NCBI RefSeq assembly: GCF_001886495.1
Contig: NZ_CP018022.1
Location: forward strand, 310,001-374,000
Origin: Spiroplasma sp. NBRC 100390
GTDB taxonomy: Bacteria; Bacillota_I; Bacilli_A; Mycoplasmatales; Mycoplasmataceae
Direction: 5' to 3'
Length of the DNA: 64,000 bases
The notes below the pieces were generated by a model, which saw nothing but the letters and a program-made list of their open reading frames with translations, made no database searches and was not told the DNA's origin. A program made the translations under genes and the position numbers. How positions within the stretch are numbered: the first letter of the stretch is position 1; each line of letters starts with the position of its first letter. Of this stretch, positions 20,800 to 30,658 are shown one piece after another.

Positions 20800-22158
20800 A
20801 TGAGAAAAATAATGAAATTTATAATGGCACTGCAAATAGTTATTCCTTCGGCGGGTTTTTTAACAGCTTGTTTAAAAAAATACCATTACATGAATAATAT
20901 TTGAGTTATTAGCAGTGGTACCATTAATGATAAGTCTTTTAATCAATCAGCATGAGAAGGAGCAAGTAAATATCTTGTTTCACAAGGAGGACAGCCAGTT
21001 TTATCAAATTGACAAAATAGTAAGATTCGTGCCAGTTATTTTGAACCAGTAGGGTTAACACCAGCTGAATTTAAAGCAGCTTATATTACAGCAAGTATTG
21101 CTGGGGCAAAAACATTAATTTTACCAGGATTTATTCATGGGAATACAATTGGTTGAGCATCAACCCTTGCTAATAATGTAATTTTTATTGATGGTAGTGG
21201 TCAAAATATTCATAAAAATATGGAACAAAAAGGATCTTTAGCAGATAACATTGTTGGAATTTTATTTCAAAAAGAAATTGCTGGTTTTTTAGCTGGGTTT
21301 GTTACAGCAATGTGACTTAATTTGCATCAAACAGAATTTAATGGTCAGTTACGGATTGGAACTTATGGTGGGATGGATAATCCAATTGGGGTTTCAAATT
21401 ATTTATGAGGATTTTTATTATCAGCAGATATTTTTAACGAAATAATTAATAATAATAGTGTTTATCCTAATTTACACGAGTTAAAACAAGACATTTTAAC
21501 TCTTTTACAAGGAATCAATCCAGCATTAACAGTATTACAACCGATTCGTAAAGCACAAACAGTATTAAACAAAAACGAATCATGGTTTTCACAATCATTT
21601 AATCAGGGAGATGGAAAGGTTATTTCAGATTATTTAATTAGTAAAAAAGCTAATGTTATTTTTCCCGTCGCAGGACCACAGACTCAAGATACAATTGATC
21701 GAATTAAATATAACGAAGCAAATACAAAGGTGGTTGGTGTTGATACGGCACAATCCGAAATTTATGGTGACCAATACATTATTACGAGTGGTTTATTAAA
21801 TATTGCCCAAGCAACAGAAGACGCTTTAACAAATATTTACTCATCAGCGTGTGGTTATCAAGCAAATAGTAAAACATGAGATAATAGTAAAGCAACTAAT
21901 AACTGTTGAATTAATACTGATCAATCATCAAGCACAAATGCTAATTGGTTGGGTGTTGAAAAGACAAAATGAATTGATAATAAGATTATTAGTTACATTA
22001 ATAAAGACCAAAAGTTAATGAAATTAGCAACAGCGGTGGGAGCAGTTTATAGTAAGATAAACCAATTACATTTTGTTGATACGTTAGCTTTAACATATGA
22101 AACCCAACAAACCCTTAAAAAAGCGGTACTATTGATGTTAGAACATGGTTTGAAATAA
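20800..22158 (+). CDS. BMP/PnrA-family substrate-binding lipoprotein
   Basis: The 452-residue protein begins with a lipoprotein signal peptide whose lipobox LTAC places the modified Cys at residue 24. The mature part starts like BMP/PnrA (Med) proteins: WVISSGTINDKSFNQSAWEG, then AAYITASIAGAKTLILPGF, the KEIAGFLAGF helix and IGTYGGMDNP. These are periplasmic-binding-protein folds that bind nucleosides for ABC importers of the RfuABCD/NupNOPQ type. No ABC ATPase or permease gene is adjacent, so it must work with distant partners or be an orphan surface antigen. An AGAAGGAG site precedes the ATG at 20800. Trp residues are TGA-encoded throughout. Confidence 0.85.
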
Positions 22159-22194
22159 AAAAATATTTTTTTCGTAAAAATTAGAAAATTATAG

Positions 22195-22200
22195 TATAAT
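22195..22200 (+). promoter_or_regulatory. Probable -10 box for the small membrane protein gene
   Basis: TATAAT 25-37 bases upstream of the two candidate starts at 22225 and 22237. No clear -35. Confidence 0.5.
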
Positions 22201-22224
22201 ACTTTTAGATAGTGTGGTGTTTAT

Positions 22225-22485
22225 ATGGGAGGAATCTTGGCTATTAGTATAAAAATCTTAGATTTAGAAATTCCAATAATCGGGTTAGTTGGGTTTTTAC
22301 TAGGATTCGCAACGCTATTATTATTTATTTATTTTGCTATTACTTTTTCTTTATTTCGAAGTAAAAAGAGTAATCAAAATTGAACAAATATGATGAAATT
22401 AAAAGAAGAAACAAGTTTTAAGGAAAAAATTGAGTATTTTGAACAAGAAATTATGCTAGCTAAAAAAACGGGTGATAAAAACTAG
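22225..22485 (+). CDS. Small single-span membrane protein
   Basis: This 86-residue reading frame (82 if it starts at the TTG at 22237) was not visible as a standard-code ORF because of an internal TGA-Trp. It has one long hydrophobic segment (about residues 18-46) followed by a basic RSKKS patch and a charged helical tail (LKEETSFKEKIEYFEQEI), suggesting an N-out/C-in anchor. GGGAGG lies at 22227-22232, inside the ATG-initiated frame and four bases before TTG 22237, so the TTG may be the true start. It precedes the Asn/Gln-rich membrane protein by 55 bp and may share its transcript. Function unknown. Confidence 0.6.
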
Positions 22486-22540
22486 ATAATTCTTTTTTTA
22501 AATAAATTAATCTTCACAAGTAGGGTGGGTGAAACAAAGT

Positions 22541-24256
22541 ATGGGTTTTTTTAATACAGTAAAATCTTTTATGACTAAAGATAAAGAACATGATAAACAG
22601 TCACAAATGCAACCAGGGAATGGTTTTGGTGATAATTTTAATCCTGAATCATTGCATCAAAATAATCCAAATTTTACCCAATATCAAGGAAATAATAATG
22701 GCATTGCACAAAATCAGTTGCCACAAGATCAGTATTTCCGTCCTAATGAAGCATATAAGCAAAATCAATTAAATAATACTGAAATGTTATACCAAAATCA
22801 CAATACAATTCGTCCAGCACGAATGAACTTAAGTAACCAATATAATTATTATGCAAATAATGAAAGACAATATATTGATGAAGAACGTGAGTTAATTACA
22901 GCCCCAGGAACACCATCCGTGCCACCAGGTTATGTTGAACCTTATTATAATCATGATGCTGCTAATAATTATTCACGACCACCGCAGCCACAAATTTTAC
23001 CACGTCGAATTCATCAACCCACACCAAATTCGATGCAAGATCAATATTTAGTGGCTCAACAGAATTATGGTGGATATTCGTATCCAGAAACAATGAATTA
23101 TCAAAATAATCGTGATGGTTATTTTAATGATGAACATGTTTATGTGAATCAATATCGTCGTCCTTACCAACGTCGTGTAGTTAATCCATATAATCAGTTA
23201 CAGTTTAATGAACAATTTAATCAGTCAGAGGTATCTTATGATGGAAAAAATTATTATCCTAATGTAAATCCACAACCATATTTTGATGGAAATCAAATGA
23301 TGGCAAACTCAATGCCGGTTCCACCAACCTTCTATCAAAATAATAGTTATTTACCAGCAACTCAGTTGGAAGGGCAATCTTTCCCAAATGGTTTCGAAAA
23401 TAATCGTTATGCTTATCAACCACAATTACCAACAAAACATCGTCGTCGTCATTTTAATCGTGAATATGCTAATAAATTAATCCCATTAGAAATTGCGCGT
23501 GAAATTCGTTCGGAAAAAGTTCGAACATTAATTATGATTACATTTGGGCTTTTTGGTACAATGTCAACAAGTTTATTTATTGCCTTATATTTTATTACAC
23601 ATCAACAAGGAATATCATCAATTATGGAAATTCAAGCAAAATATATTCCGCATCCATTTTTAACAATTACCTTTTTATTAATTTCATTAGGATTATTATT
23701 TGCTGGGATTTTTGATTTATCACGGGTTCGAATTGAAACAAACAATTATATTTCACATTTAATGCGTGGTAATCATACGATTCCCCATTTCTTGATTGAT
23801 AATTATAAAAAAATGACAGTTCGTAGTATTATTTTAAATTGATTAGCATTTCCAACGTATTTCTTTGGGGGAATTGTTTTAGGAATTCTTTATGGTTTTC
23901 AGCAACATTCTGGCGAAGAATTCCGATTTGGATTTTGAAGTTGAGGAATTGTTGATGATTTAACAGCGGCAATTACGATTACAATTGCAATTTTAATCGC
24001 AACATTAGGAATTCATATTGCTAATATTGTTTTAACAAAAAAACGTAAAGCAAATATTATTGGTTATTATGGATATGAAATTGTTAAACCAGAAGAATTA
24101 GCAGCCTTGAAGAAAAAAACCAATCGGATTTGTTTAGTTATTTTCATTATTTTTCTAATTATTTTAACGCTAGTAATTTCAATTCCATGATTAATTGCAC
24201 GTCGTCGTAAACGACGTGGTGAACCAATCTTTGGTCGTTTATTTAACCGTAATTAA
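22541..24256 (+). CDS. Asn/Gln/Tyr-rich MSC_0882-like membrane protein
   Basis: The ~571-residue protein has two parts. Residues 1-~300 are low complexity, very rich in Asn, Gln, Tyr and Pro, and probably disordered. The C-terminal part starts after a basic KHRRRHF patch with LEIAREIRSEKVR and has four membrane segments, ending in a basic tail (RRRKRRG). This C-terminal four-TM domain resembles mollicute membrane proteins called MSC_0882 family; I am fairly but not fully sure. ATG 22541 is preferred to GTG 22529, since GGGTG then sits at normal distance. TGA-Trp codons lie in the last TM region. It resembles the 6146 gene in layout (disordered cytoplasmic part plus TM), though not in sequence. 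Confidence 0.7.
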
Positions 24257-24285
24257 GAATTGTTTTAAAAACAATTCTTTTTTAT
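24255..24285 (+). terminator. Intrinsic terminator
   Basis: AAGAATTGTTT / AAACAATTCTT stem with a short loop and T-run, starting at the stop codon of the 22541 gene. Confidence 0.8.
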
Positions 24286-24297
24286 TTAAAATTATTT

Positions 24298-24303
24298 TAT
24301 AAT
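24298..24303 (+). promoter_or_regulatory. Probable -10 box for hemW-like gene
   Basis: TATAAT 27 bases upstream of the ATG at 24330, just past the preceding terminator. Confidence 0.45.
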
Positions 24304-24329
24304 TATTAATAAAGAAGCGAGGATTAATA

Positions 24330-25409
24330 ATGATTGAACATTTATATGTACATATTCCTTTTTGTGACCATATTTGCTTTTATTGCGATTTTTTCAAAAT
24401 TAAGAAATCACGTGATGAAATGGTTGATGAATATTTACTGTCGTTAGAACAAGAAATTTTACAATCACAGCCACCATTTAAATTAAAAACAATTTATTTA
24501 GGCGGAGGAACACCGAATAGTTTAGATGATAAACAATTAGAAAAATTATTACAATTGTTGCAAAAAATTGATCAAACAGCAGTTGTTGAATATACCATTG
24601 AGTTAAATCCTGAGAAAATTACAAAAAGTCAATTGCAACTTCTAAAAAATTATCATGTTAATCGATTATCAATTGGAGTTCAAACATTTAACGATCAGTT
24701 ATTAAAAAAAATTAATCGCCATCATAGTGTTGCTGATGTCGTTGCTAGTTATAATTTAGCACGAGACGAAGGATTTGATAATATTTCTTTTGATTTAATT
24801 TATAACTTGTTTGATCAAACAACAGATGATATTCAACAAGACTTAATAATGGTTAAACAATTACAACCTGATCATATTAGTTGGTATTCATTAATTTTAA
24901 AAGAAAATTCTTATTGAGGAAAAACGAAAGTAAAATTACCAGATTATGATATTGCCTTTGACGAAATTATTAATGCTGCTCTTAAAAAAATGGGTTATGT
25001 TCGTTATGAAATTTCAAATTATACCAATAATAATAAGAAATCACAGCATAATTTAGGCTATTGAACTAATAAATCATTTTGATTATTTGGACCAGGTGCC
25101 GCTGGTTTTATTAATGAAGATGGTTATTATTTATTAGAAAACACCCGAAAATATGCAAATTGAACACAGCAGAAAACAGAAATATTATTAGCAGATTATT
25201 ATTTTCAAATTTTAATGATGGGATTACGAGTTTTAGAGGGTATTAATTTAGCAACAGTAAAAGATGCTCAAGCAGCAATAACTTATTATGAAACTAAAAT
25301 TGCCGATGAAGTTGCAAAAAATAATTTGGTTTTTGAGAATAATCATTTACGTTGTACAAAACAAGGATTAAATATTCTAAATGATATTTTAGTTAATATT
25401 ATGGAATAA
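24330..25409 (+). CDS. hemW: HemW-like radical SAM protein
   Basis: The 359-residue protein has the radical-SAM cluster motif C12-x3-C16-x2-C19 in the context HIPFCDHICFYCDF. The GGGTPN, ELNPE, RLSIGVQTF and ISFDLIYNL strands typical of HemW (formerly annotated as oxygen-independent coproporphyrinogen III oxidase) follow. HemW is thought to bind and deliver heme rather than make it. Mollicutes lack heme synthesis, so the role here is open. TGA-Trp codons at 24915 and onward split the gene. It stands between a terminator and pepV. The radical-SAM assignment is firm, the function uncertain. Confidence 0.85.
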
Positions 25410-25462
25410 ATTTTATGTTATGATATGAGTATCAAGGCCCTTAGAAGGGATAGGAAAATAAA

Positions 25463-26806
25463 ATGGAAATAGATGTTATTAAATTACAAGAAAAATATTT
25501 TTCAGAAGCATTAGCAAAAATTCAAGATATTATTCAAATTCCATCGGTACGTAGTGCAGCACAACCAAGTGCTCCATTTGGAATAGGAACAAAAGCTGTT
25601 TTAGATTATGCCATTAAATTAGCACAAGAATTAGGTTTTAAAACTTATCAGGATCCCGAAAACCGTTATGGTTATGTTGAATATGGTACGGGTGCAGAAA
25701 TCTTTGCTATTTTAGGACATTTAGATGTAGTTCCGGCTGGTGATCTTAAAAAATGAGATTTTGACCCATTTCAAGCGCAGATTAAAGATGGAAAATTATT
25801 AGGTCGTGGCTCATTTGATGATAAAGGACCAACCATTATCAATTTATATGCTTTAAAATATTTAAAAGACCATAATTACCAACCAGATTATTGTATTCGT
25901 TTAATTTTCGGTTTAACAGAAGAAACTGATTGAGCGTCAATTGAAGCATATATGGCAATTGAAGGAACCCCTGCGCTAGGTTATACTCCAGATGGTGAAT
26001 TTCCAGTTGTATATGCAGAAAAAGGAATTATTAATGCCGATATTATTGGTAAAGGGGAAAAATTTGTTTTATTAGGTGGTGAGGCATATAATTGTGTGAC
26101 TGATGTTGTTCGTTATCAAGGACCATATCTTACAGAAATTAAAGCTAAATTAGATCAAAACCAAATTGAAACAGCTCTTGAAAATGATTGATTAATTGTG
26201 AAGGGGAAAGCATCACACGGAAGTTTACCTGAACGAGGAATTAATGCAGCATTAGCAACATTGGCAACATATGCTGAGTTAACAACTGATTCACCAATTG
26301 CTAATTTTGTAAAAAAACATTTATACAATGATTTTAATTTTAGTCAGATTTTTTCAACAATGAAGGATGAAACTGGTTTATTGGTTGTTAACAATGGAAT
26401 TGTTGAGATTAATGCTGAAAAAACGCGTTTAACATTAAATATGCGAGTACCAATTTCATATCAGTTAAAAGATGTTGAAGAGCCATTAACAGGTGAGTTA
26501 TCAAATTATCATTTACAATTAACAATTATTTCTTGAGAAAAACCAATTCATGTGCCAATTGATAGTCCGATGATTAAGAATATTATGCGGGTTTATCGTG
26601 ACGTTACTGGTGATCAGGATGCAAAACCAGTTGCAATTGGTGGAGGAACTTATGCAAAGGCAATGCCAAATTGTGTTGCTTTTGGTGCTGAATTTGATAT
26701 TAATGAATCAACAATGCATGCATATAATGAGTATGTTAAAATTAGTGATTTACAAAAAATGTTAGAAATTTATACAAAGGCAATTCCATTGTTGACAACA
26801 AAATAA
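25463..26806 (+). CDS. pepV: Sapep/PepV-family M20 dipeptidase
   Basis: The 447-residue M20 metallopeptidase frees amino acids from dipeptides. Metal-binding landmarks are GHLDVVPAG (His/Asp pair), RGSFDDKGP (bridging Asp), the catalytic GLTEETDW (Glu-Glu) and a C-terminal His in NESTMHAYNE. The lid-domain Gly-Gly-Thr signature GGGTYAKAMP also fits PepV. Four fragments split by TGA are in one frame. An AGAAGGGATAGGAAA region precedes the ATG. It is convergent with a small minus-strand gene across a strong terminator. Confidence 0.9.
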
Positions 26807-26820
26807 TATTTTAGCAATTA

Positions 26821-26869
26821 AAAAAGTTTTAATAAATATACTTTATAAAGATATTTATTAAAACTTTTT
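26821..26869. terminator. Strong bidirectional terminator
   Basis: A 19-bp perfect stem (AAAAAGTTTTAATAAATAT and its complement) with an 11-nt loop, flanked by A- and T-runs, lies between pepV and the minus-strand gene ending at 26874. Confidence 0.88.
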
Positions 26870-26873
26870 ATTA

Positions 26874-27137
26874 TTACATTAATTTAGCAAGACGTTGAGC
26901 AATTGATGGTTGTCCTTTTGCTCAGAAAATAATAACGAAGATTGTTCCAACAATTGTTACCATTAAAATTCATTGTAATAAGGAACATAATCCATAAACA
27001 AATTTTCCTTTGCGAGTATTTGGACAATCAGTTCCAAAAATCAGTGTTCCAACAGGATTCACATTAAAAATTCATAGAATCACATTTAATCAACAAAACA
27101 AAATGTTGAAAAGTGATGACAGCATTCTTTTAGCCAT
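26874..27137 (-). CDS. Small two-span membrane protein
   Basis: An 87-residue frame, hidden in the standard code by five TGA-Trp codons. ATG 27137 is preceded by AAGGGAG and a -10 box. The N-terminus has one hydrophobic segment (~6-40) and the C-terminus a second (~58-79), joined by a short polar loop containing TDCPNTRKGK. The protein ends in a basic amphipathic stretch. Two of its three Cys lie on either side of the loop. I do not recognise a family. The good ribosome site, promoter and terminator argue that it is real. Confidence 0.65.
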
Positions 27138-27181
27138 AAAATTGACTCCCTTCATAATAAAGATAGTTAATACATACAATT

Positions 27182-27187
27182 ATTATA
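27182..27187 (-). promoter_or_regulatory. Probable -10 box for the 27137 gene
   Basis: TATAAT on the minus strand, 44 bases before the ATG; part of a divergent promoter region with the Cys-rich pair. Confidence 0.5.
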
Positions 27188-27269
27188 CTATGGAATTTTA
27201 AAAATTTTTGGGTTAAGTTGATTGAACATAGTTATCTAAGTTAATGCTAACTAACAGATAAGTTCTTAA

Positions 27270-27296
27270 TTGTTTCCTTTCAATTTGTGATATAAT
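27270..27296 (+). promoter_or_regulatory. Promoter of the Cys-rich protein pair
   Basis: TTGTTT (27270-27275), a 15-bp spacer and TATAAT (27291-27296), followed by TTGGAGGA at 27313-27320 before the ATG at 27328. Spacing is slightly short. Confidence 0.55.
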
Positions 27297-27327
27297 AAAT
27301 GCATTGAATTCTTTGGAGGATATAATA

Positions 27328-27801
27328 ATGAAGTTAGAAAACTTGCGAGATAATGATAAAATAACTGATGAAAATAATGAACAAAATAATAAAAATGATG
27401 TTAAACGTCATTATGAATATTGAATTAAATTTAAAGATGAATTATTTGAGTATTTATGTGAAATAATTAAACTTGGGAAAATTACTTCTTTTTGTTGTAA
27501 TAACTGTCATCAGGAAAAAGATATTGATGATTTAAATATTTATGATCTTTTTTTTGGTTTTAGTTTTGATAAAATTAATGTAAAAAAAGAAGCAATTGAG
27601 CAATTTAATGTTGATTTATGTAATGAATGTAATCAAATGAATGATGTTACTAATTCATATATTAAAGTTTTACGAAATAATGTTGCTTGTGTTTATTGTA
27701 AAAAATTACTTTATCAAGATGACGAACATTTAGTTCTTGACAATAATAATTATTGTTCACGAGAATGTTTGCGGAAATATCTTAATAAAACAATTAAGTA
27801 G
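27328..27801 (+). CDS. Cys-rich putative zinc-binding protein A
   Basis: The 157-residue protein has a charged Asn/Glu-rich N-terminus and three Cys pairs: C57-x2-C60, C98-x2-C101, and a C-terminal module C121-x2-C124-x18-C143-x3-C147. The last one, with the ending YCSRECLRKYL, looks like a treble-clef knuckle of the TRASH/MYM type, which binds zinc or other metals. It is not in a family I can name. The frame contains TGA-Trp and so is invisible in the standard code. A strong GGAGGA site precedes the ATG, and a paralogue-like gene follows 13 bp downstream. Metal sensing, a zinc-ribbon adaptor or nucleic-acid binding are possible; none is shown. Confidence 0.7.
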
Positions 27802-27814
27802 GGAGATTAAAAAG

Positions 27815-28258
27815 ATGAATAATAAAGTTTTAAGTAATAATAAATGATTAGATAAATTTGCAGAATTAGTAACAAAGATTCAACATTTAACAAATATTCC
27901 ATATGTTGATTGTGAAACTTGTAATTATGAGAACCAAATGTCAAATTTAGCTTTTGCAAATTCTTCATATGAAATTTTATCCGTTTTAATTAAATCAACT
28001 TGTGGTCATGATGTTGCACAAGGAGTTAGTTTTTTACGAATGGTTAATGACAATGGCAGCAATTTTGAACTATTAGGGCAAGGAATTGCTGAGTGTTGAG
28101 TTCATAAAGAAAAACCATGTACACATCATTTAAATGAATCAAAAGAGTTTGTTTGTTATCAATGTGATAAGCTTAAATCAAAAATTATGCGAATTGATAA
28201 TGTTAATGTTTGTTCGTTAAAATGTTTAAAAGATTATTTGAATGCACAAGCAAAATAA
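27815..28258 (+). CDS. Cys-rich putative zinc-binding protein B
   Basis: The 147-residue protein repeats the plan of its upstream neighbour: an N-terminal C33-x2-C36, a middle Cys/His group (C94, H97, C102, H104, H105), and a C-terminal C114-x2-C117-x15-C133-x3-C137 ending CSLKCLKDYL. The C-terminal modules of the two proteins align directly (CVYCKKL with CYQCDKL; YCSRECLRKYL with VCSLKCLKDYL), so they are probably diverged duplicates of that module. GGGAG at 27801-27805 lies nine bases before the ATG and overlaps the preceding TAG, so the pair is one operon. TGA-Trp codons hide it in the standard code. Function unknown. Confidence 0.7.
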
Positions 28259-28309
28259 GGTTTAAGGATAAACTTAAACTATTGTTTTAATAATTTTTTT
28301 AGAGAAAAA

Positions 28310-28358
28310 GAAAGAACAATTTAAGTTGTCAAAATGATTAAATTAAGTTCTTTTTTTT
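28310..28358 (+). terminator. Probable intrinsic terminator of the Cys-rich pair
   Basis: AAAGAAC-AATTTAA pairs with TTAAATTAAGTTCTTT with a two-base bulge; an eight-T run follows. The remaining gap to 28506 is AT-rich and contains only promoter-like sequence. Confidence 0.65.
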
Positions 28359-28437
28359 AAATTATAAAACTTATCTATATTTAAAATTTTTTAAAAAATG
28401 TCTTTTAGGAAAAGATTAATTTATAATTATCCTTTAC

Positions 28438-28467
28438 TTAACGAATTATAAAAGTTAAAATTATAAT
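28438..28467 (+). promoter_or_regulatory. Possible promoter for the 28507 gene
   Basis: TTAACG, 18 bp, TATAAT. A start near 28474 would place the AAAGAGG site (28491-28497) and ATG 28507 correctly and would argue against the upstream ATG at 28480. Confidence 0.45.
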
Positions 28468-28506
28468 TAGTTAATTACTATGGTTCAAAGAAAGAGGTTT
28501 ATATTT

Positions 28507-29217
28507 ATGCCATCATATTATGCAGAACATATTCTAAAATTAAAACAGCCAAGATTAAAAGCGCCATTAACTGGAACTGAAATTGACACGATTGTTAAAA
28601 GTTTTAAGCATTTAGTATGTAAAATTAAAAAAGATGCGGTTATTATAAAACATGAAAAATTTGGATATGAACTCTTTCGCAGTAAAGCTGACAACAAATA
28701 TTGATCATATGCGATTACTTTTACTGAACCAATTGACCCTTTAAAGCCAATTTATAAACATCATTGAATTGGCAATGCTTTTATTGGCTATGGTTATGAT
28801 ACTTTAGCAGAGACAATTGCTCGCACTTTTAAAATGATGGAACAAGGTCCAACCTCGCAAACGAATTTCCGTGATTATTTAGATAGTTGAGATGAAGGAA
28901 AAGAACGTATTTTTTTAACATGAGAAGAAAAGGAATGAAGTTTTGAAAAATACTTACAATTTCAACGTTGATATAAAAAAAATAAGATTAAAATCATGGC
29001 AAAACAAATTGGTGTTAAAGATGCGGAAGATTATAATCAAGAAAATAATCAAGAAAATAAACGTACCGGATTATCGGTTTTATTAGGAAAAATGCAAGAT
29101 CCACCAAAACGTCCACGGGCAATGGCGGTGGCCATGCGAGAAACAGCAACAACAAAAAAACAGTGAGATGATCCTAAAACAAAAAGGTATCTTGTCGGCT
29201 TTATGTATGTTAATTAA
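28507..29217 (+). CDS. Hypothetical cytoplasmic protein
   Basis: This 236-residue protein is not recognised. It is soluble-looking, basic and Trp-rich (about nine Trp, nearly all TGA). It has a beta-like N-terminal half (EKFGYELFR, YWSYAITFTEP, WIGNAFIGYG) and a helical, Lys/Gln-rich C-terminal half ending in a basic PPKRPRAM stretch that could be a flexible or nucleic-acid-binding tail. No signal peptide, TM segment or Cys motif. The ATG at 28507 has AAAGAGG nine bases upstream. It ends 20 bp before the rRNA methyltransferase gene and is probably co-transcribed with it. Confidence 0.65.
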
Positions 29218-29237
29218 GAAAGAAAGAAAACAAGCAG

Positions 29238-30020
29238 ATGGAGTATCGTGAAATTAATTCAACACAAAATGAACACGTTAAATTATTGGCAAAGTTAAAA
29301 GAAAGAAAATACCGTAAAGAGTTAAATTTAGCATTAATTGAGGGTTGAAATATTATTGAAGAAGCTTTACAACAAGAATTACTAGTTGAGATTTTAACAA
29401 CTGCACCAAATAAATTAAAATTAAAAAATGTTTCTAATGTTTTAATAACGATTTGTTCAGAACCTATTTTAGCAAAATTAAGTCAAAGCAAAAATAGTCA
29501 AAATATTATTGGTGTTATTGATTTAAATAAGATAAATAGCAAGAATGATTTCGGGGCTAATCAAAATATTTTATTATTAGAAAATATTCAAGATCCAGGA
29601 AATTTAGGGACATTAATTAGAACCGGTTTGGGTTTTAATTTTACTAATATTATTTTATATAATCATACTGTTGATATTTTTAATGATAAAGTATTACGGG
29701 CTAGTCAAGGTGCAATTTTTGGGACTATTATTAAAGAACTTAATTTGGAAGAAATTAAGGCTTTACAAGCAAGGCAATATAAACTTATTACAACCACTTT
29801 AAAACAAAAGAGCATTTTTTTACAAGAATGTCAGTTTAATAAAACAGAAAGATATATTTTAGCGTTAGGAAACGAAGGACATGGCCTTTCTGTTGAGTTA
29901 CAAAAAATTAGTGATTATAATGTTCAAGTCAAAATTAGTCCAAAGTTAGAATCATTAAATGTCGCACAAGCAGGCACAATTTTAATGTATGAAATCAATC
30001 GTCAATTGGAGGGGCAATAA
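29238..30020 (+). CDS. TrmH/SpoU-family RNA 2'-O-methyltransferase
   Basis: The 260-residue protein has the N-terminal L30e-like substrate domain (REINSTQNEHVKLL start, LIEGWNIIEEA) and a C-terminal SPOUT methyltransferase knot. Motif 1 is NIQDPGNLGTLIRT, motif 2 is ALGNEGHG and motif 3 is SLNVAQAGTILMYE. These enzymes 2'-O-methylate rRNA or tRNA; the exact site cannot be read from sequence (candidates include RlmB-like or TsnR-like functions). Its stop overlaps the ATG of engB by one base (TAATG), so they are translationally coupled. Confidence 0.88.
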
Positions 30021-30619
30021 TGTTTAAATTTAAAAATGCTAATTATCTTACCTCGGCAGTAAACAAAGCCGGTTGAATCAATGATGATTTATTTGAAATT
30101 GCCTTTTTAGGTAAAAGTAATGTTGGAAAATCAAGTTTTTTAAATATGTTAACAAATCAACGTCAATTAGCAAAAGTTTCACAAACACCAGGAAAAACAA
30201 GAATGTTAAATTTTTTTTCAATTAATAATAATCAATTTCGAATTGTTGATGCCCCAGGTTATGGTTTTGCAAGAGTAAATGATAATCATAAAGTTGCTTT
30301 TGCAAAAATGATGGAAGAATATTTAACCCAACGAGATAATTTAAAATTTGTTTGTTTATTAGTTGATTTACGGCATTCACCAACCCAAGATGATTATGAG
30401 ATGTATCAATATTTAAAACATTTTAAAATTCTAACAATTGTTATTGGGACAAAATTAGATAAATTAAAAAAGAATGATATTCAAAAACAAGAAAAAATTA
30501 TTAAAACAAAATTAAATTTTACCGATAGTGATTATTTTATTAAAACATCAGGCAGTAAAAACATTGGGCGTGATGAATGCTGAACATTATTTGCAAAATT
30601 ATTAGGATTTAATGTATAA
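30020..30619 (+). CDS. engB: Ribosome-biogenesis GTP-binding protein EngB (YsxC/YihA)
   Basis: The 199-residue small GTPase helps assemble the 50S subunit. The P-loop G31KSNVGKSS39 stands in the family context AFLGKSNVGKSSFLN. The SQTPGKTR switch, DAPGYGFA G3 motif and GTKLDKL base motif (TKxD) follow. It starts at the overlapping TAATG after the methyltransferase gene, behind GGAGGGG. TGA-Trp codons occur near both ends. Confidence 0.93.
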
Positions 30620-30620
30620 T
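30591..30620 (+). promoter_or_regulatory. Promoter of the formate/nitrite channel gene
   Basis: TTGCAA (30591-30596), 18-bp spacer, TATAAT (30615-30620), lying inside the 3' end of engB. A GAAAGGA site follows at 30647-30653. Confidence 0.6.
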
Positions 30621-30658
30621 TTAAAACAGAGTTTATTTTAAGAACGAAAGGAAAAACA

